NCBI GenBank assembly: GCA_025361105.1
Contig: JANYAW010000337.1
Coordinates: 1 to 14,820, forward strand
DNA from: Rhodocyclaceae bacterium
GTDB taxonomy: Bacteria; Pseudomonadota; Gammaproteobacteria; Burkholderiales; Rhodocyclaceae
Direction: 5' to 3'
DNA length: 14,820 nt
A program made the position numbers and the translations under genes. The notes beneath the pieces are model-generated. The model saw nothing but the letters and a program-made list of their open reading frames with translations, searched no databases and was not told the origin of the DNA. This document shows positions 1 through 8,692 of the stretch, in pieces; position 1 is the stretch's first letter; every line of letters starts with the position of its first letter.

Positions 1-3000
1 TTGAATAATCAGCGCTTGACTCACAGCCAAGGTCAGCGGCAAATACAGGCGGAAGGCGCTGCCCTGACCACGAGTGCTGCTGATTTCTATGCGTCCGCCA
101 AGACCTTCGGTTTCGCTCTTGACCACATCCATGCCGACACCACGGCCAGCGAGGGTGCTGATGACTTCGGCCGTCGAGAACCCCGGCTCCATGATTAAAT
201 TGGCCAGCGTTTTTTCGTCGGCAATGCCACCCTCAGGCAACAGTCCACGCTCAACGCCACGCGCGCGTATCCGCTCGAAATCCAAACCCGCACCGTCATC
301 ACTCAAATTGATAACGGCATCATTGCCTTCTTGCGCTAGCGACAAAGTGATCTCGCCTTGTGGCGATTTGCCAGCGGCTTCACGATCATGTGGTGATTCG
401 ATGCCATGCGCGACGGCATTACGCAGTAAGTGTTCGAGCGGGCTGGCAATGGTCTCCAAGACCGAGCGATCAATACCGGTTTGACCACCGCGAATATCAA
501 GGTTGGCACGCTTGCCGGTTTCTTTGGCGGCCAGACGCACGACGCGATGCAAGCGTTCGGCAAGACTTTCAAACGGCATCATGCGCACGCTCATTAAGCG
601 TTGCGATAGTTCGCTGTTGAGTCGTGCTTGCGCCGCCAACGCCGCGTCTGCACCGTCCAGACTCTTGAGCAAAGTGTGTTGCACGGTCGATACGTCATTG
701 ACGCCTTCGGCCATCATGCGGGTCAATTCCTGGAAGCGCGTGAAGCGGTCAAATTCGAGCGGATCAAACTGCACGTCTTGTATGGTGTGCGCCTGCTGCG
801 AGGCCATTTGGCTTTCGGCCTGAATTTCGATTTCGCGAACCTGGTTGCGCAACCGGATGACGTTTTCGGTGAGCTCCAGCAAGGATACTTTGATAGCCCG
901 CATTTCGCCTTCGATACGCGCGCGGGCAATTGCCACTTCACCAGTTTCATTGACCAACTTATCAACCAAATCAGCGCGCACGCGCAAATGCACCTGTGTG
1001 CCCGGATGCCCGACGGCGGCGCCACCGGTGGTGGGTGCGGCGCTGGCGGTAGGTGCGGCGCTCTTTGACTGATCAAAGACCTGAGCGGCGGTGTCGCCAG
1101 ATGCAACATCGGTGGCAACGGGTGCGACACTGCTGTCAACCGAGACCATCGCTTCGACCACCGGCGCGGCGGGCAGTGCGCTAGCGCTCTCGCCACGGCT
1201 CAGTCGCTCAATCATGTAAGTGCCCCGGTCGACCGAGACATCAAGGCCGTCGAGCATTTCAGTGGTGATCGCGCGCATCGCGAGCGCGTGATCGATACGC
1301 GATTCCATCGAATGGAAAAGTTCGCCACAGCCCATCGCGCCGACCATACGTGCGCTGCCTTTGATGGTGTGCAAATCGCGTTGCAAACGGCGCGGCAATT
1401 CGGTGTTCGACGGGTCATGCCGCCAATTGCGTACACCTTCGCTGATCGAGCGCATCAAATCAACGCTCTCCTCAAGGAAGATCGGCAGCAATTGCGGATC
1501 AATTTCATCTTCAATCCGCTGTGCGCGGCGATCTTCGAGCGTGTCCGGCCCTTCGGCGGCGGCAGTGAGGGGTGTTGCAGCGGGTTCGTCAAGTTCACCA
1601 GTTGGTGCTGGTGTGGAGTCTCGGCCTTGCACAGCCAAGTCGCTCTGCGAATCCACTGCGCCGCCGCCGTCATGTGACTCGGCTTCGTTGTCGAATATCC
1701 TCTCGACCGGTGGCGCAGACAAAGGCACTGCCACCAGCGCACCCAGCGCTGCGGCAAGCTCGGTCTCGGCATTGGGTAGGCGACGTTCAGATATAGCCCC
1801 TAGCATGCCTTCTAGCGCTCCGGCGGCGCGTGCAAATACAAAGCGTTGCTCGTCGGTCGGCGCGGCTTCTGCTCTGACCATGCGATCAAGCGACTGCTCA
1901 AGTGCGCGAGCTAATTGTTGAATCGCCTGGATGCCCGTCGTGCCAGAAATCCCGGCCAGCGTGTGCGCAGCGCGAACCAGGTCGTCGGATGGAATTTTGA
2001 CTTCGCCGATTTCACGTTGGATGGTCGCCAGATGATCACCGGCTTCGCCGACATACAGCGAATACATGGTCTGGCTAATCGAAATATCGCCGATCTGGAT
2101 TTGCGGTGGCGCGGGGAAGCTATGTACTTCGGCGCTGGTCGGGCTTGCATCAACAACTGGGGACGATTCAACCGGCAACTCGGGTGGCAACTCATTGGGC
2201 AACTCAGGCAGCAAATCGAATGACGAGTCAGCCGGCAATTCAGAAATCGGCGCGGCGAATCCTGGAACATTGGATATGGACGCACTGGCCATAATTTCGG
2301 CGGCTTCCAATTCGGCGGCGGCCAGTGCAGCTTCGTCGTTGGCTTGCTCTCGTGCTTCGAGTTCGGCGACCAAATCTGCTGCCGATGGCTCGGCGGTACT
2401 AATCAACTCATTTGTCGACTGAGCAGATACATCTTCAATAGCAGGCAATTCAAGCGTATCGACAGGCGGCATTTCCAGCGTCGGCAGCGCAGGTTCGACC
2501 ACCGCAGCTTCAACAGCCGGCAGCGCAGCTTCGCCCGCTTGCAAACGCACACAACGCACGACTAATGCGCTGGCATCTTTGTCGTGTCCGCCGTGCGCCG
2601 CGAGTTGTTCTACCCATGCGCTAAACAAGGTCGCCGCATCGTCCAGCATTTCGATGAGTTCAGGTGTCGCAGCGCGGTGGTCGTGCAGCCAATCGTTGAG
2701 CACTTGCTCGACACTCCAACCGGCTTCGCCCAACGCGGTGAGGCCGACCATCCGGCCGCTGCCTTTGAGCGTGTGGAAATTGCGGCGCAGCGTGGTCAGT
2801 GGTGGCAATTGCGTCGGGTTCTTGTGCAGTCGCGGCAATTCGGTAGCTACGCTCTCCAAAACTTCGCGTGCTTCTTCGAGGAAAATCTGCAACATATCCT
2901 CGTCGTCGTCATCTTCTTCAACGGCGGCAGGAGTGGGAGTAGTAAGTATGGGTGCTGGAGGCGGTACCACAAGCGCTGGCGCGGGTGGCGGAACAATCGA

Positions 3001-4761
3001 CGGGACAACTGGTTTTGGCATTTCGCCAGTTGGTGCTGAGGACACGCCGTGCAACTGATGCATTTCATTCGGTGCAATCGACATGGTCGAGCGTGGTGGT
3101 TCGAGCAATGCATCCAGATCAGGTTTGGCACCGCTTTCGAGTTGCTCAACAAAGAAACCCAAGGCAGAGAGTTTCTTGGCCAGATCTTCAAAATCACCGA
3201 CGGTGAAAATCCCGCTTGAAGACAGATGGGCGATGCGTTGATCGCATTCACGCAACACTGTCACCGCGCGATCCTGCCCCAACATAATCAGCGCGCCTTC
3301 GACTTGTTTGAGCGGCTTGGAAAGTGCCGCCAAGGTGCCTTGTTTACTCTGGTCGCGGAAATAACTATCCAGTGTTTGCTCAACGCTGCTCAGGTTGTTG
3401 GTGATTTCACGAGCGACAGTGGCGAGCAACAACCGCTCTTGCGCACGATGTGAAATTGCGTCGAGTTGTGGAATTTCAAACGGCGCGAGTTCGTCACCGC
3501 GCAGTAGCGCCGCCAAGCGCTCGGCAATTATCTGGCCTTGTTGGTTGAACTCCGCGTCAAGCCGGTGGAAATTTTCCAGTGCCGAATCGGTGAGCAAAAG
3601 TGCGGTGGCGACTTCCAAGGCCATTGATTCGGTGTGCCGAGTCGGGTCGTGGCGCAGTGCATCGGCGAGTGTTGAGATCGCCTGTGCCATCGCATCAATC
3701 GCTGCATTGCCAAGCTCGGCGCTGTGCGCGGCAATCGAGGTGGCTTTTTCGTGGAAGGGCGGCAATGCGGCCACGCTACCCGCGCAGAGTTTGTTCCAGT
3801 CCTCTTTGGCGCCGGCCACCACTTCCCGTAGGCGACGCACTTGCGGCCGCAAAGATTCGGCTTCGGCGGCACCAGCGGCTGGAATCAATTCGTTGGTACG
3901 GTAGGCCGCGCGCACCACTTGAACGTGTGATTGCGCCAGCGCTTGTGCATCATCGAAGCTCGCCGTGGCAACCAGATATAGCGCTTCGCTAAACAAGCGA
4001 TCAGCGATGTGGGTATGACCCTCGGTCAATTTTTTGATTTGCGCGCCGGTTTGCATGGCGAATTTTTTCGCCAATTTCGCATCCACGGTAGCGCCCTTGC
4101 CGAGCGCTTCAAAAACCCCCAGCGCGATCCACCAGAACGCTCGATCAGCGGGTGTGCTCTGTGCGGTTTCTATCATCATGGTCGCAGTTTTCATTTCTGC
4201 GACACCACGAATTTCGCCCTTCAAGAATTTGAGCAAGCCCCGCTCAAAACTCATCCGCGCCATCTTCAATCGCGCCGCCAGCTTGTCGTCATCGAGCGGT
4301 GCTGGCTCTGTGTCGCGCTTGGGCGGGCGTTGTGTCAAATCGGGAAAAAATAATGCGGCAGGTTCCGGCGCGGCCAAGCCACGTGCAACCAACAAAGCTT
4401 GGAACGCGGGCAAGAGTTTGAGTGGCTGATTTGGCTCGCCGCCCATCAAGCCATCGAGGTAGCCGCGCAGGGTGGTCAGACCCAGTTGCACGGTAGCAGC
4501 AGTCTCCTCCGTCCACGGCGTATTGCCTTCAGCCAGAGAAATTACCAGTTGTTCGATGCTGTCCGAGAATTCCGAAATTCCGGCCAAACCAACAATCGCC
4601 AACGCGCCGTTGGCTTGATGCAAATGTCCACGCGCATCCGCCAATTCCTTGCCGCCGGGATTGGCCAAATGCAGCACCAAGGCCGCACTGGTGCGTTCCA
4701 GGGCAAGGTCGATTTCAGTCTTGACCCAAGACAATGGGCCGATATCGAGATCCAGACTCAT
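1..4761 (-). CDS. chpA: ChpA/PilL, hybrid CheA-type histidine kinase of the type IV pilus chemotaxis system (3' part outside window)
   Basis: The frame is open from the ATG at 4759-4761 to the left edge (1587 codons, no stop), so the C-terminal end is missing. The start reads MSLDLDIGPLSWVKTEID, as in PilL/ChpA N-termini. Hpt-like motifs with a candidate phospho-histidine occur at H48 (HQANG), H663 (HTLKGSGRMVG), H933 (AAHTLAGISG) and H1131 (HTIKGSARMVG). A fifth related motif, PLKQVEGAL, has Lys485 where His is expected. Pro/Ala/acidic linkers join the domains. The ATPase domain is clear: N-box around N1448 (HLLRNAVAHG), DDGAGLD at 1488-1494 and GRGVGMDVVKSE from 1539. The frame then enters FRLYLPLTLAVSQAL, the usual lead into the CheW-like domain; that domain and a terminal receiver should lie beyond the edge. 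The kinase would phosphorylate PilG and PilH under PilJ control. P. aeruginosa PilL has more Hpt-type modules than I can count here. Confidence 0.96.
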   Translation of the reverse strand, partial: MSLDLDIGPLSWVKTEIDLALERTSAALVLHLANPGGKELADARGHLHQANGALAIVGLAGISEFSDSIEQLVISLAEGNTPWTEETAATVQLGLTTLRGYLDGLMGGEPNQPLKLLPAFQALLVARGLAAPEPAALFFPDLTQRPPKRDTEPAPLDDDKLAARLKMARMSFERGLLKFLKGEIRGVAEMKTATMMIETAQSTPADRAFWWIALGVFEALGKGATVDAKLAKKFAMQTGAQIKKLTEGHTHIADRLFSEALYLVATASFDDAQALAQSHVQVVRAAYRTNELIPAAGAAEAESLRPQVRRLREVVAGAKEDWNKLCAGSVAALPPFHEKATSIAAHSAELGNAAIDAMAQAISTLADALRHDPTRHTESMALEVATALLLTDSALENFHRLDAEFNQQGQIIAERLAALLRGDELAPFEIPQLDAISHRAQERLLLATVAREITNNLSSVEQTLDSYFRDQSKQGTLAALSKPLKQVEGALIMLGQDRAVTVLRECDQRIAHLSSSGIFTVGDFEDLAKKLSALGFFVEQLESGAKPDLDALLEPPRSTMSIAPNEMHQLHGVSSAPTGEMPKPVVPSIVPPPAPALVVPPPAPILTTPTPAAVEEDDDDEDMLQIFLEEAREVLESVATELPRLHKNPTQLPPLTTLRRNFHTLKGSGRMVGLTALGEAGWSVEQVLNDWLHDHRAATPELIEMLDDAATLFSAWVEQLAAHGGHDKDASALVVRCVRLQAGEAALPAVEAAVVEPALPTLEMPPVDTLELPAIEDVSAQSTNELISTAEPSAADLVAELEAREQANDEAALAAAELEAAEIMASASISNVPGFAAPISELPADSSFDLLPELPNELPPELPVESSPVVDASPTSAEVHSFPAPPQIQIGDISISQTMYSLYVGEAGDHLATIQREIGEVKIPSDDLVRAAHTLAGISGTTGIQAIQQLARALEQSLDRMVRAEAAPTDEQRFVFARAAGALEGMLGAISERRLPNAETELAAALGALVAVPLSAPPVERIFDNEAESHDGGGAVDSQSDLAVQGRDSTPAPTGELDEPAATPLTAAAEGPDTLEDRRAQRIEDEIDPQLLPIFLEESVDLMRSISEGVRNWRHDPSNTELPRRLQRDLHTIKGSARMVGAMGCGELFHSMESRIDHALAMRAITTEMLDGLDVSVDRGTYMIERLSRGESASALPAAPVVEAMVSVDSSVAPVATDVASGDTAAQVFDQSKSAAPTASAAPTTGGAAVGHPGTQVHLRVRADLVDKLVNETGEVAIARARIEGEMRAIKVSLLELTENVIRLRNQVREIEIQAESQMASQQAHTIQDVQFDPLEFDRFTRFQELTRMMAEGVNDVSTVQHTLLKSLDGADAALAAQARLNSELSQRLMSVRMMPFESLAERLHRVVRLAAKETGKRANLDIRGGQTGIDRSVLETIASPLEHLLRNAVAHGIESPHDREAAGKSPQGEITLSLAQEGNDAVINLSDDGAGLDFERIRARGVERGLLPEGGIADEKTLANLIMEPGFSTAEVISTLAGRGVGMDVVKSETEGLGGRIEISSTRGQGSAFRLYLPLTLAVSQALIIQ
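1598..1610 (-). repeat. Dispersed repeat core, copy A (inside chpA linker)
   Basis: Core CAGCACCAACTGG on the minus strand, lying in the linker between the third and fourth histidine-bearing Hpt domains of chpA. It is read as PAPTGE. The upstream GACGGCGTGTC part is not preserved, so chance similarity in a proline-rich linker is possible. Confidence 0.4.
3025..3051 (-). repeat. Dispersed repeat, copy B (inside chpA linker)
   Basis: Minus-strand ACGGCGTGTC, two bases, then CAGCACCAACTGGC. It matches the intergenic copy at 13823-13849 at 24 of 27 positions. It lies in the Pro-rich linker just before the Hpt domain carrying H663 and is read as GVSSAPTGE. Confidence 0.6.
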
Positions 4762-4816
4762 AGAGAAATTGGCATCCTGCTTTGTTGATGGGTGTTATTC
4801 ACAAAGCTCACAATGA

Positions 4817-6865
4817 TCACACCCGGAAGCCGGATACTGAGCCTTTGAGTTCTACCGCCAGTGCCGACAGTTCGCCAATCGAAACAGCGGTTTGTTGTGT
4901 GCCAGTGGTGGTTTGGTCGGTGACGTGCAAGATGCCTTGCATGGACTGCGCCACGCCGGTAGCGACCACCGACTGCTCTTGTGTCGCAGTTGAAATTGAT
5001 TCAATGAGCTGCGCAAGCTTTTGCGTCACCGAAGAAATCTCGGTCAGCGCTTGTCCCGCTGCGTCGGATCGCTTGGCTCCTTCGACCACGTTTTGCGTCG
5101 AGTTTTCCATAGCGGCAACAGCATCGTGGGTGTCGGTTTGAATCGTCTTGACCAGTGCCGCAATTTGTTTGGTGGCCTCACCGGAACGTTCAGCAAGTCG
5201 TTGTACCTCTTCCGCAACCACCGAGAAGCCGCGTCCCGCTTCACCAGCGGAAGCCGCTTGAATAGCAGCGTTCAAAGCCAGGACGTTGGTTTGTTCAGTA
5301 ATGTCGGAAATCAGTTCGACGATCTCGCCGATCTCTTGCGAGGACTCACCAAGCCGTTTAATACGTTTGGCGGTCTCTTGAATCTGACCACGAATTTCAT
5401 TCATACCGGTGATGGAATCCGCCACTGCGCTGGAGCCTTTTTGCGCCACGTCGAGCGAGAGCCGTGCCACATGCGCCGATTCCAAAGCATTGCCCGAAAC
5501 TTCGGTCATTGATTTGGCCATCGCGCCAATTCGTTCGCCTGCTTGCTGAATTTCACGCGCCTGTGTTTCGGTTGCGGCGAGCAATTCGCCTGAAGTTAAT
5601 TGCGCCGAGTCGGTGGCCGTGGTTACCCGTGCGGCAGCGTTGTTGATACGACCGACCAATACGCTAAGTTCTTCAATCGTGTAATTCACCGAGTCGGCAA
5701 TGGCACCGGTGATGTCCTCACTCACCGTAGCGCGCACGGTCAAATCGCCGTCAGCCAAATCGCCCATTTCGTTCATCAGTCGCAAAATAGCGGCCTGCGT
5801 CGCGTCTTTGTCAGCTTCCGCCAAACGTTGTTGGCGCAAAGCATCCGAGCTACGTCGATTAGCATCATCGCGAAACACTTTGACGATGCCGATCAACATC
5901 AAGAAAGAAAACGAACCCGCGACTGCCGCGATTACTGCGGTTAAGTTTTGTTGCGACACCTCGGCTTGATACGCTTGAACCAAACCGTCGGTGGTGTCTC
6001 CCAATTTTTTGGCGTCGGCGTTGAGTTGCGTACCAATAGCACGCGCTTTTGCCAGCGGCTTAATGTCCTTCGGCAAGTCCTTCCAAGTGTCATACAGGAA
6101 CTGCAAACCTTTAATGTAACTGGCCGTCACAAATTTATCGGCGTTTGGCAAATTTTCCATAATGCCGATAAGCTCACTCAAATCCTGACCCAAATCGGCG
6201 TAAGTCTCTTCGTCAAATCCTGGCACCCAACCAAGATCGGTGGCTTTGCGCATGATGGTTTCGTTTCGGTAAGGAACTTCGCCACCAAATCGTTGTGCAT
6301 CCATTTGTAGTTTCGCGGTTTGGCGTTGCGCCTCGGCAGCCAGCGCGGCGAGCAAGCTCAAACCTTTTTCCTGATCCAACACCACCGTCAAATCTTTGTC
6401 TTGGACTGCCCAAGCTTTGCGCATTTCGTCCAGCGCCGGTCGCGAAGCAGGGGACGTCGGTGGCAAGACGATGCCTTCGACATCACCACCATTGGTTAGT
6501 TTTTCTATCAGTTCGTTGAACTGCGCGCGTGCCGTGCGTAGTTCGGCGAAACCTGATTTCTGACCAGTCAGCGCAACTGATGCGGCTTTCGGAATCTGTT
6601 GCGCCAGCGGACGAATCTGACCGGTAATCACCAAATATGCAGTCGCCAATGTAGCGGTTCGATTTTGCAACCATAAGCCAGTCAGAGCGATCATCAGCAT
6701 GCCGACGAATATCGCGCCAAGAATTTGGTATTGAACCGCCAGGGACAAATGCCCGATTAATGGCAAAGGCCGACCTGCTTCCTCAGTGCCACCACCGGGC
6801 GCACTTGGCACGGAAGTGGGGGCGTTTTTTTTCAATCTGGCGAGTAAGGTCTTAATCATGGACAT
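4817..6865 (-). CDS. pilJ: PilJ, methyl-accepting chemotaxis protein of the twitching-motility system
   Basis: The 682-residue product is an inner-membrane chemoreceptor that passes a pilus or surface signal to the ChpA kinase through PilI. A cytoplasmic N-terminus with a Pro/Gly-rich stretch (about 17-33) precedes TM1 (about 46-66). A periplasmic sensory region of about 240 residues and TM2 (about 308-330) follow, then a HAMP-like region and a long helical signalling domain. The hairpin tip is explicit: EQTNVLALNAAIQAASAGE at 524-542, followed by GRGFSVVAEEVQRLAERS. The length matches P. aeruginosa PilJ. It has no C-terminal CheR-tethering pentapeptide and ends in SGFRV. The first ATG (6863-6865) was chosen because GGAAGG lies eight bases upstream; a second Met two codons later is possible. 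The chpA start lies 55 bases downstream. Confidence 0.96.
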   Translation of the reverse strand: MSMIKTLLARLKKNAPTSVPSAPGGGTEEAGRPLPLIGHLSLAVQYQILGAIFVGMLMIALTGLWLQNRTATLATAYLVITGQIRPLAQQIPKAASVALTGQKSGFAELRTARAQFNELIEKLTNGGDVEGIVLPPTSPASRPALDEMRKAWAVQDKDLTVVLDQEKGLSLLAALAAEAQRQTAKLQMDAQRFGGEVPYRNETIMRKATDLGWVPGFDEETYADLGQDLSELIGIMENLPNADKFVTASYIKGLQFLYDTWKDLPKDIKPLAKARAIGTQLNADAKKLGDTTDGLVQAYQAEVSQQNLTAVIAAVAGSFSFLMLIGIVKVFRDDANRRSSDALRQQRLAEADKDATQAAILRLMNEMGDLADGDLTVRATVSEDITGAIADSVNYTIEELSVLVGRINNAAARVTTATDSAQLTSGELLAATETQAREIQQAGERIGAMAKSMTEVSGNALESAHVARLSLDVAQKGSSAVADSITGMNEIRGQIQETAKRIKRLGESSQEIGEIVELISDITEQTNVLALNAAIQAASAGEAGRGFSVVAEEVQRLAERSGEATKQIAALVKTIQTDTHDAVAAMENSTQNVVEGAKRSDAAGQALTEISSVTQKLAQLIESISTATQEQSVVATGVAQSMQGILHVTDQTTTGTQQTAVSIGELSALAVELKGSVSGFRV

Positions 6866-6942
6866 GGCAGATACCTTCCGGTAACGAGTTCAGCAACGGA
6901 TTGTGAGGTAGGTGTAAAACGCATCGGTTTTTGCGCGGCACT

Positions 6943-7509
6943 TCATGCTTTCGCTCCGCTACTAATCGCAGCCACTTCAGCAACATCGAGAAACGCGGGA
7001 TCAGACAGCAGGGCTGGAATCCGCAGCCGTGTCCATCTGGCACCAGCGCCATCGACATAGCGCTTGCCGCGCCACGCCGCATCCGTCGTCGACGTTTTGT
7101 TGACCTCGGCATCGACCAGCGTAAGCGAGTCTGGCGCAAGCAACCCAAGTGTGCGATTGACCAACAGCGCGCTGTTGATGCCGTGCCGTGTGCCGATCAG
7201 CAGCAGGCGCGCCTCGGCATTGAGCGGTGTGGCTTCGCCGCCGCGCAGCGCAGAAAAATCGACCACGCTATAAAGTGCACCGCGAATATTGACCAGACCA
7301 GCGAACCAATGTTTGGTTAATGGCGCGGGTGTCAGCGTAGTCAGCGGCGCGACTTCACCTGAATCAGCTAAATCAAACAGCCACAATGAATCATCACCAT
7401 GACCTGAGGCCACGCCCAGCAATGCACGCGAGTTTTCGCCGCGCTGCGCCGAGCCCAGACGCATCGAAAGGTTTTGTTGAAATTCGCGTAGGCTAATTCG
7501 CTTGGCCAT
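6943..7509 (-). CDS. pilI: PilI, CheW-like adaptor protein
   Basis: The 188-residue product is a cytoplasmic CheW-domain protein that should couple PilJ to ChpA. After an N-terminal helix (SLREFQQNLSMRL) come features of the CheW fold: GLVNIRGALYSVVDFSALRGG in mid-protein, typical of the strand pair around the IRG motif, then LLLIGTRHGINSALLVNRTLGL in the second barrel. Length is close to that of P. aeruginosa PilI. The ATG at 7507-7509 has only a modest AGG upstream. Its place between pilH and pilJ is the canonical order, with 77 bases to pilJ and 67 to pilH. The pilH-pilI gap carries a small tandem repeat. Confidence 0.93.
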   Translation of the reverse strand: MAKRISLREFQQNLSMRLGSAQRGENSRALLGVASGHGDDSLWLFDLADSGEVAPLTTLTPAPLTKHWFAGLVNIRGALYSVVDFSALRGGEATPLNAEARLLLIGTRHGINSALLVNRTLGLLAPDSLTLVDAEVNKTSTTDAAWRGKRYVDGAGARWTRLRIPALLSDPAFLDVAEVAAISSGAKA

Positions 7510-7528
7510 GAGTGCCTAGGGCGTTGTT

Positions 7529-7555
7529 GGTCTAAGGGGTCTAAGGGGTCTATGG
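7529..7555. repeat. Three tandem 9-bp units between pilH and pilI
   Basis: On the plus strand GGTCTAAGG occurs twice in direct succession, followed by GGTCTATGG with one change. The array fills nearly half of the 67-base gap between the pilH stop and the pilI start. Confidence 0.85.
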
Positions 7556-7576
7556 GTCGATTGGTGACTTGATGGA

Positions 7577-7942
7577 TCAAGGAATGGCAGCGATTTTGGC
7601 GATCAGCGCCGCCGGATCAATCGGCTTAGTCAAGTAATCCATCGCGCCTTGACGCATGCCCCAGACCTTGTCGGTTTCCTGATCTTTGGTGGTGCACAAA
7701 ATCACTGGAATATGTTTGGTCGCCTCATCGCGGGTGATTGCACGGGTGGCTTGAAAGCCATTGGTGCCAGGCATCACGACATCCATCAAGATCAGGTCAG
7801 GCTGTACTTCCTTGGCTTTGGCAACACCTTCGTCACCGCTCTCGGATGTAAATACTTGATAGCCATGTTTGTGCAGCAGTTCGGTGAGTGATTGACGTTC
7901 GGTCGGCGAGTCGTCAACAATCAGAACGGTTTTTACGGGCAT
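7577..7942 (-). CDS. pilH: PilH, single-domain response regulator
   Basis: The 121-residue product is a stand-alone CheY-like receiver. The acidic pair is D10-D11 (LIVDDS), the phospho-acceptor is D54 (LILMDVVMPG), the switch Thr region is CTTKD (83-87), and the conserved lysine is K106 (DYLTKPID). It has no output domain, so it should act by protein contact or as a phosphate sink. In the P. aeruginosa Chp system PilH is linked to pilus retraction and to limiting phosphate flow to PilG. AAAGGAAA six bases before the ATG at 7940-7942 supports this start. It sits 42 bases after pilG in the expected order. Confidence 0.95.
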   Translation of the reverse strand: MPVKTVLIVDDSPTERQSLTELLHKHGYQVFTSESGDEGVAKAKEVQPDLILMDVVMPGTNGFQATRAITRDEATKHIPVILCTTKDQETDKVWGMRQGAMDYLTKPIDPAALIAKIAAIP

Positions 7943-7984
7943 GATGTTTCCTTTCAGAATAAATACGTTGAAATCGTTACAACA

Positions 7985-8383
7985 CTAAGCCGGCTTTGGC
8001 ACCGCATGCGCGGCAACCGTGGCGAGCAAACTGTCTTTGGTAAATGGTTTGGTCAGGTATTCATCCGAGCCAACCATGCGTCCGCGCGCACGGTCAAACA
8101 AGCCATCTTTTGACGAAAGCATGATTACCGGCGTAGTCGAGAACTTCGGATTTTTCTTAATCAGCGCGCAGGTTTGATAGCCGTCCAGCCGTGGCATCAG
8201 GATGTCGCAAAACACCACACTGGGCAGATGATCGTTAATCTTGGCCAACGCATCGAAACCATCTTCCGCCAAGACCACCAGCGCACCAGCCTGCTTGAGG
8301 AAAATTTCCGCACTTTTGCGTATGGTGTTGGAGTCATCAATGACCATCACCTTGATGCCAGCAATTTGTGAAATTTCACTCAC
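7985..8383 (-). CDS. pilG: PilG, single-domain response regulator
   Basis: The 132-residue product is a CheY-like receiver with D16-D17 (VMVIDDSNTIRKSAE), phospho-acceptor D60 (VVFCDILMPRLDGYQT), Ser pair S90-S91 (IMLSSKD) and K112 (EYLTKPFTKD). IDDSNTIRKSAEIFLKQAG and LPSVVFCDILMPRLDGYQTC are PilG-like rather than PilH-like. In the Chp pathway phosphorylated PilG promotes pilus extension and adenylate cyclase activation. The start is GTG at 8381-8383, with AAGGGG about 11 bases upstream. It begins 42 bases after the rubredoxin stop, so the two are probably co-transcribed. Confidence 0.95.
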   Translation of the reverse strand: MSEISQIAGIKVMVIDDSNTIRKSAEIFLKQAGALVVLAEDGFDALAKINDHLPSVVFCDILMPRLDGYQTCALIKKNPKFSTTPVIMLSSKDGLFDRARGRMVGSDEYLTKPFTKDSLLATVAAHAVPKPA

Positions 8384-8425
8384 GTTCGCAGCGCCCCTTA
8401 AACAGCATTCATAGCCGCATGATAA

Positions 8426-8617
8426 CTATATTTGCAGCATTTCAAAATCTTCCTTGCGTGCACCGCATTCATGGCAAGTCCAGTTCGGTGGAACATCGGC
8501 CCATGCCGTGCCCGGCGCAATGCCTTCATCGGGTGAACCTGCGGCCTCGTCATAAATCCATCCGCAGATCAGACACATCCATTTTTTATTCGCGTTGCTT
8601 GTCGCTGGGTTTGTCAC
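8426..8617 (-). CDS. rubA: Rubredoxin
   Basis: The 63-residue product is a small iron-sulfur-free electron carrier that binds one iron through four cysteines. Both pairs are present: CLICG (15-19) and CHECG (48-52), with the GWIYDEAAG, DEGIAPGTAW and DVPPNWTC signatures between and KEDFEML at the end. The first 12 residues (TNPATSNANKK region) extend slightly beyond a classical 50-55 residue rubredoxin. The start is GTG at 8615-8617; the ATG two bases further upstream is out of frame. It is the first gene of the minus-strand run that continues into pilG and is divergent from thiD. The electron-transfer partner cannot be told from this window. Confidence 0.95.
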   Translation of the reverse strand: MTNPATSNANKKWMCLICGWIYDEAAGSPDEGIAPGTAWADVPPNWTCHECGARKEDFEMLQI

Positions 8618-8692
8618 ATTGATGTCGCCATGAAGGTAGTCAAAAAAACACTGAGTTAGAATCTACCCCTATCTTAACGCCCTTCTGTGGCT
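8618..8692. promoter_or_regulatory. Divergent spacer between rubredoxin-pil and thiD operons, presumed promoters
   Basis: This short spacer must hold the start signals for both directions if the two gene runs are operons. A TAGAAT at 8657-8662 on the plus strand is one base from the sigma-70 -10 consensus, but no convincing -35 hexamer stands 16-18 bases upstream. There is no room for, and no sign of, a TPP riboswitch before thiD. The promoter assignment is inference from layout. Confidence 0.3.

Noticed and set aside
1361..1921. Long plus-strand open frame (186 codons, Ser/Ala-rich) and several similar ones up to 4788
   Set aside because: They lie wholly antisense to chpA, whose frame has clear Hpt and ATPase motifs; the composition is that expected from the opposite strand of a GC-rich gene.
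8618..8692. TPP riboswitch upstream of thiD
   Set aside because: The spacer is too short and has no TPP-aptamer core such as a CTGAGA-type motif.
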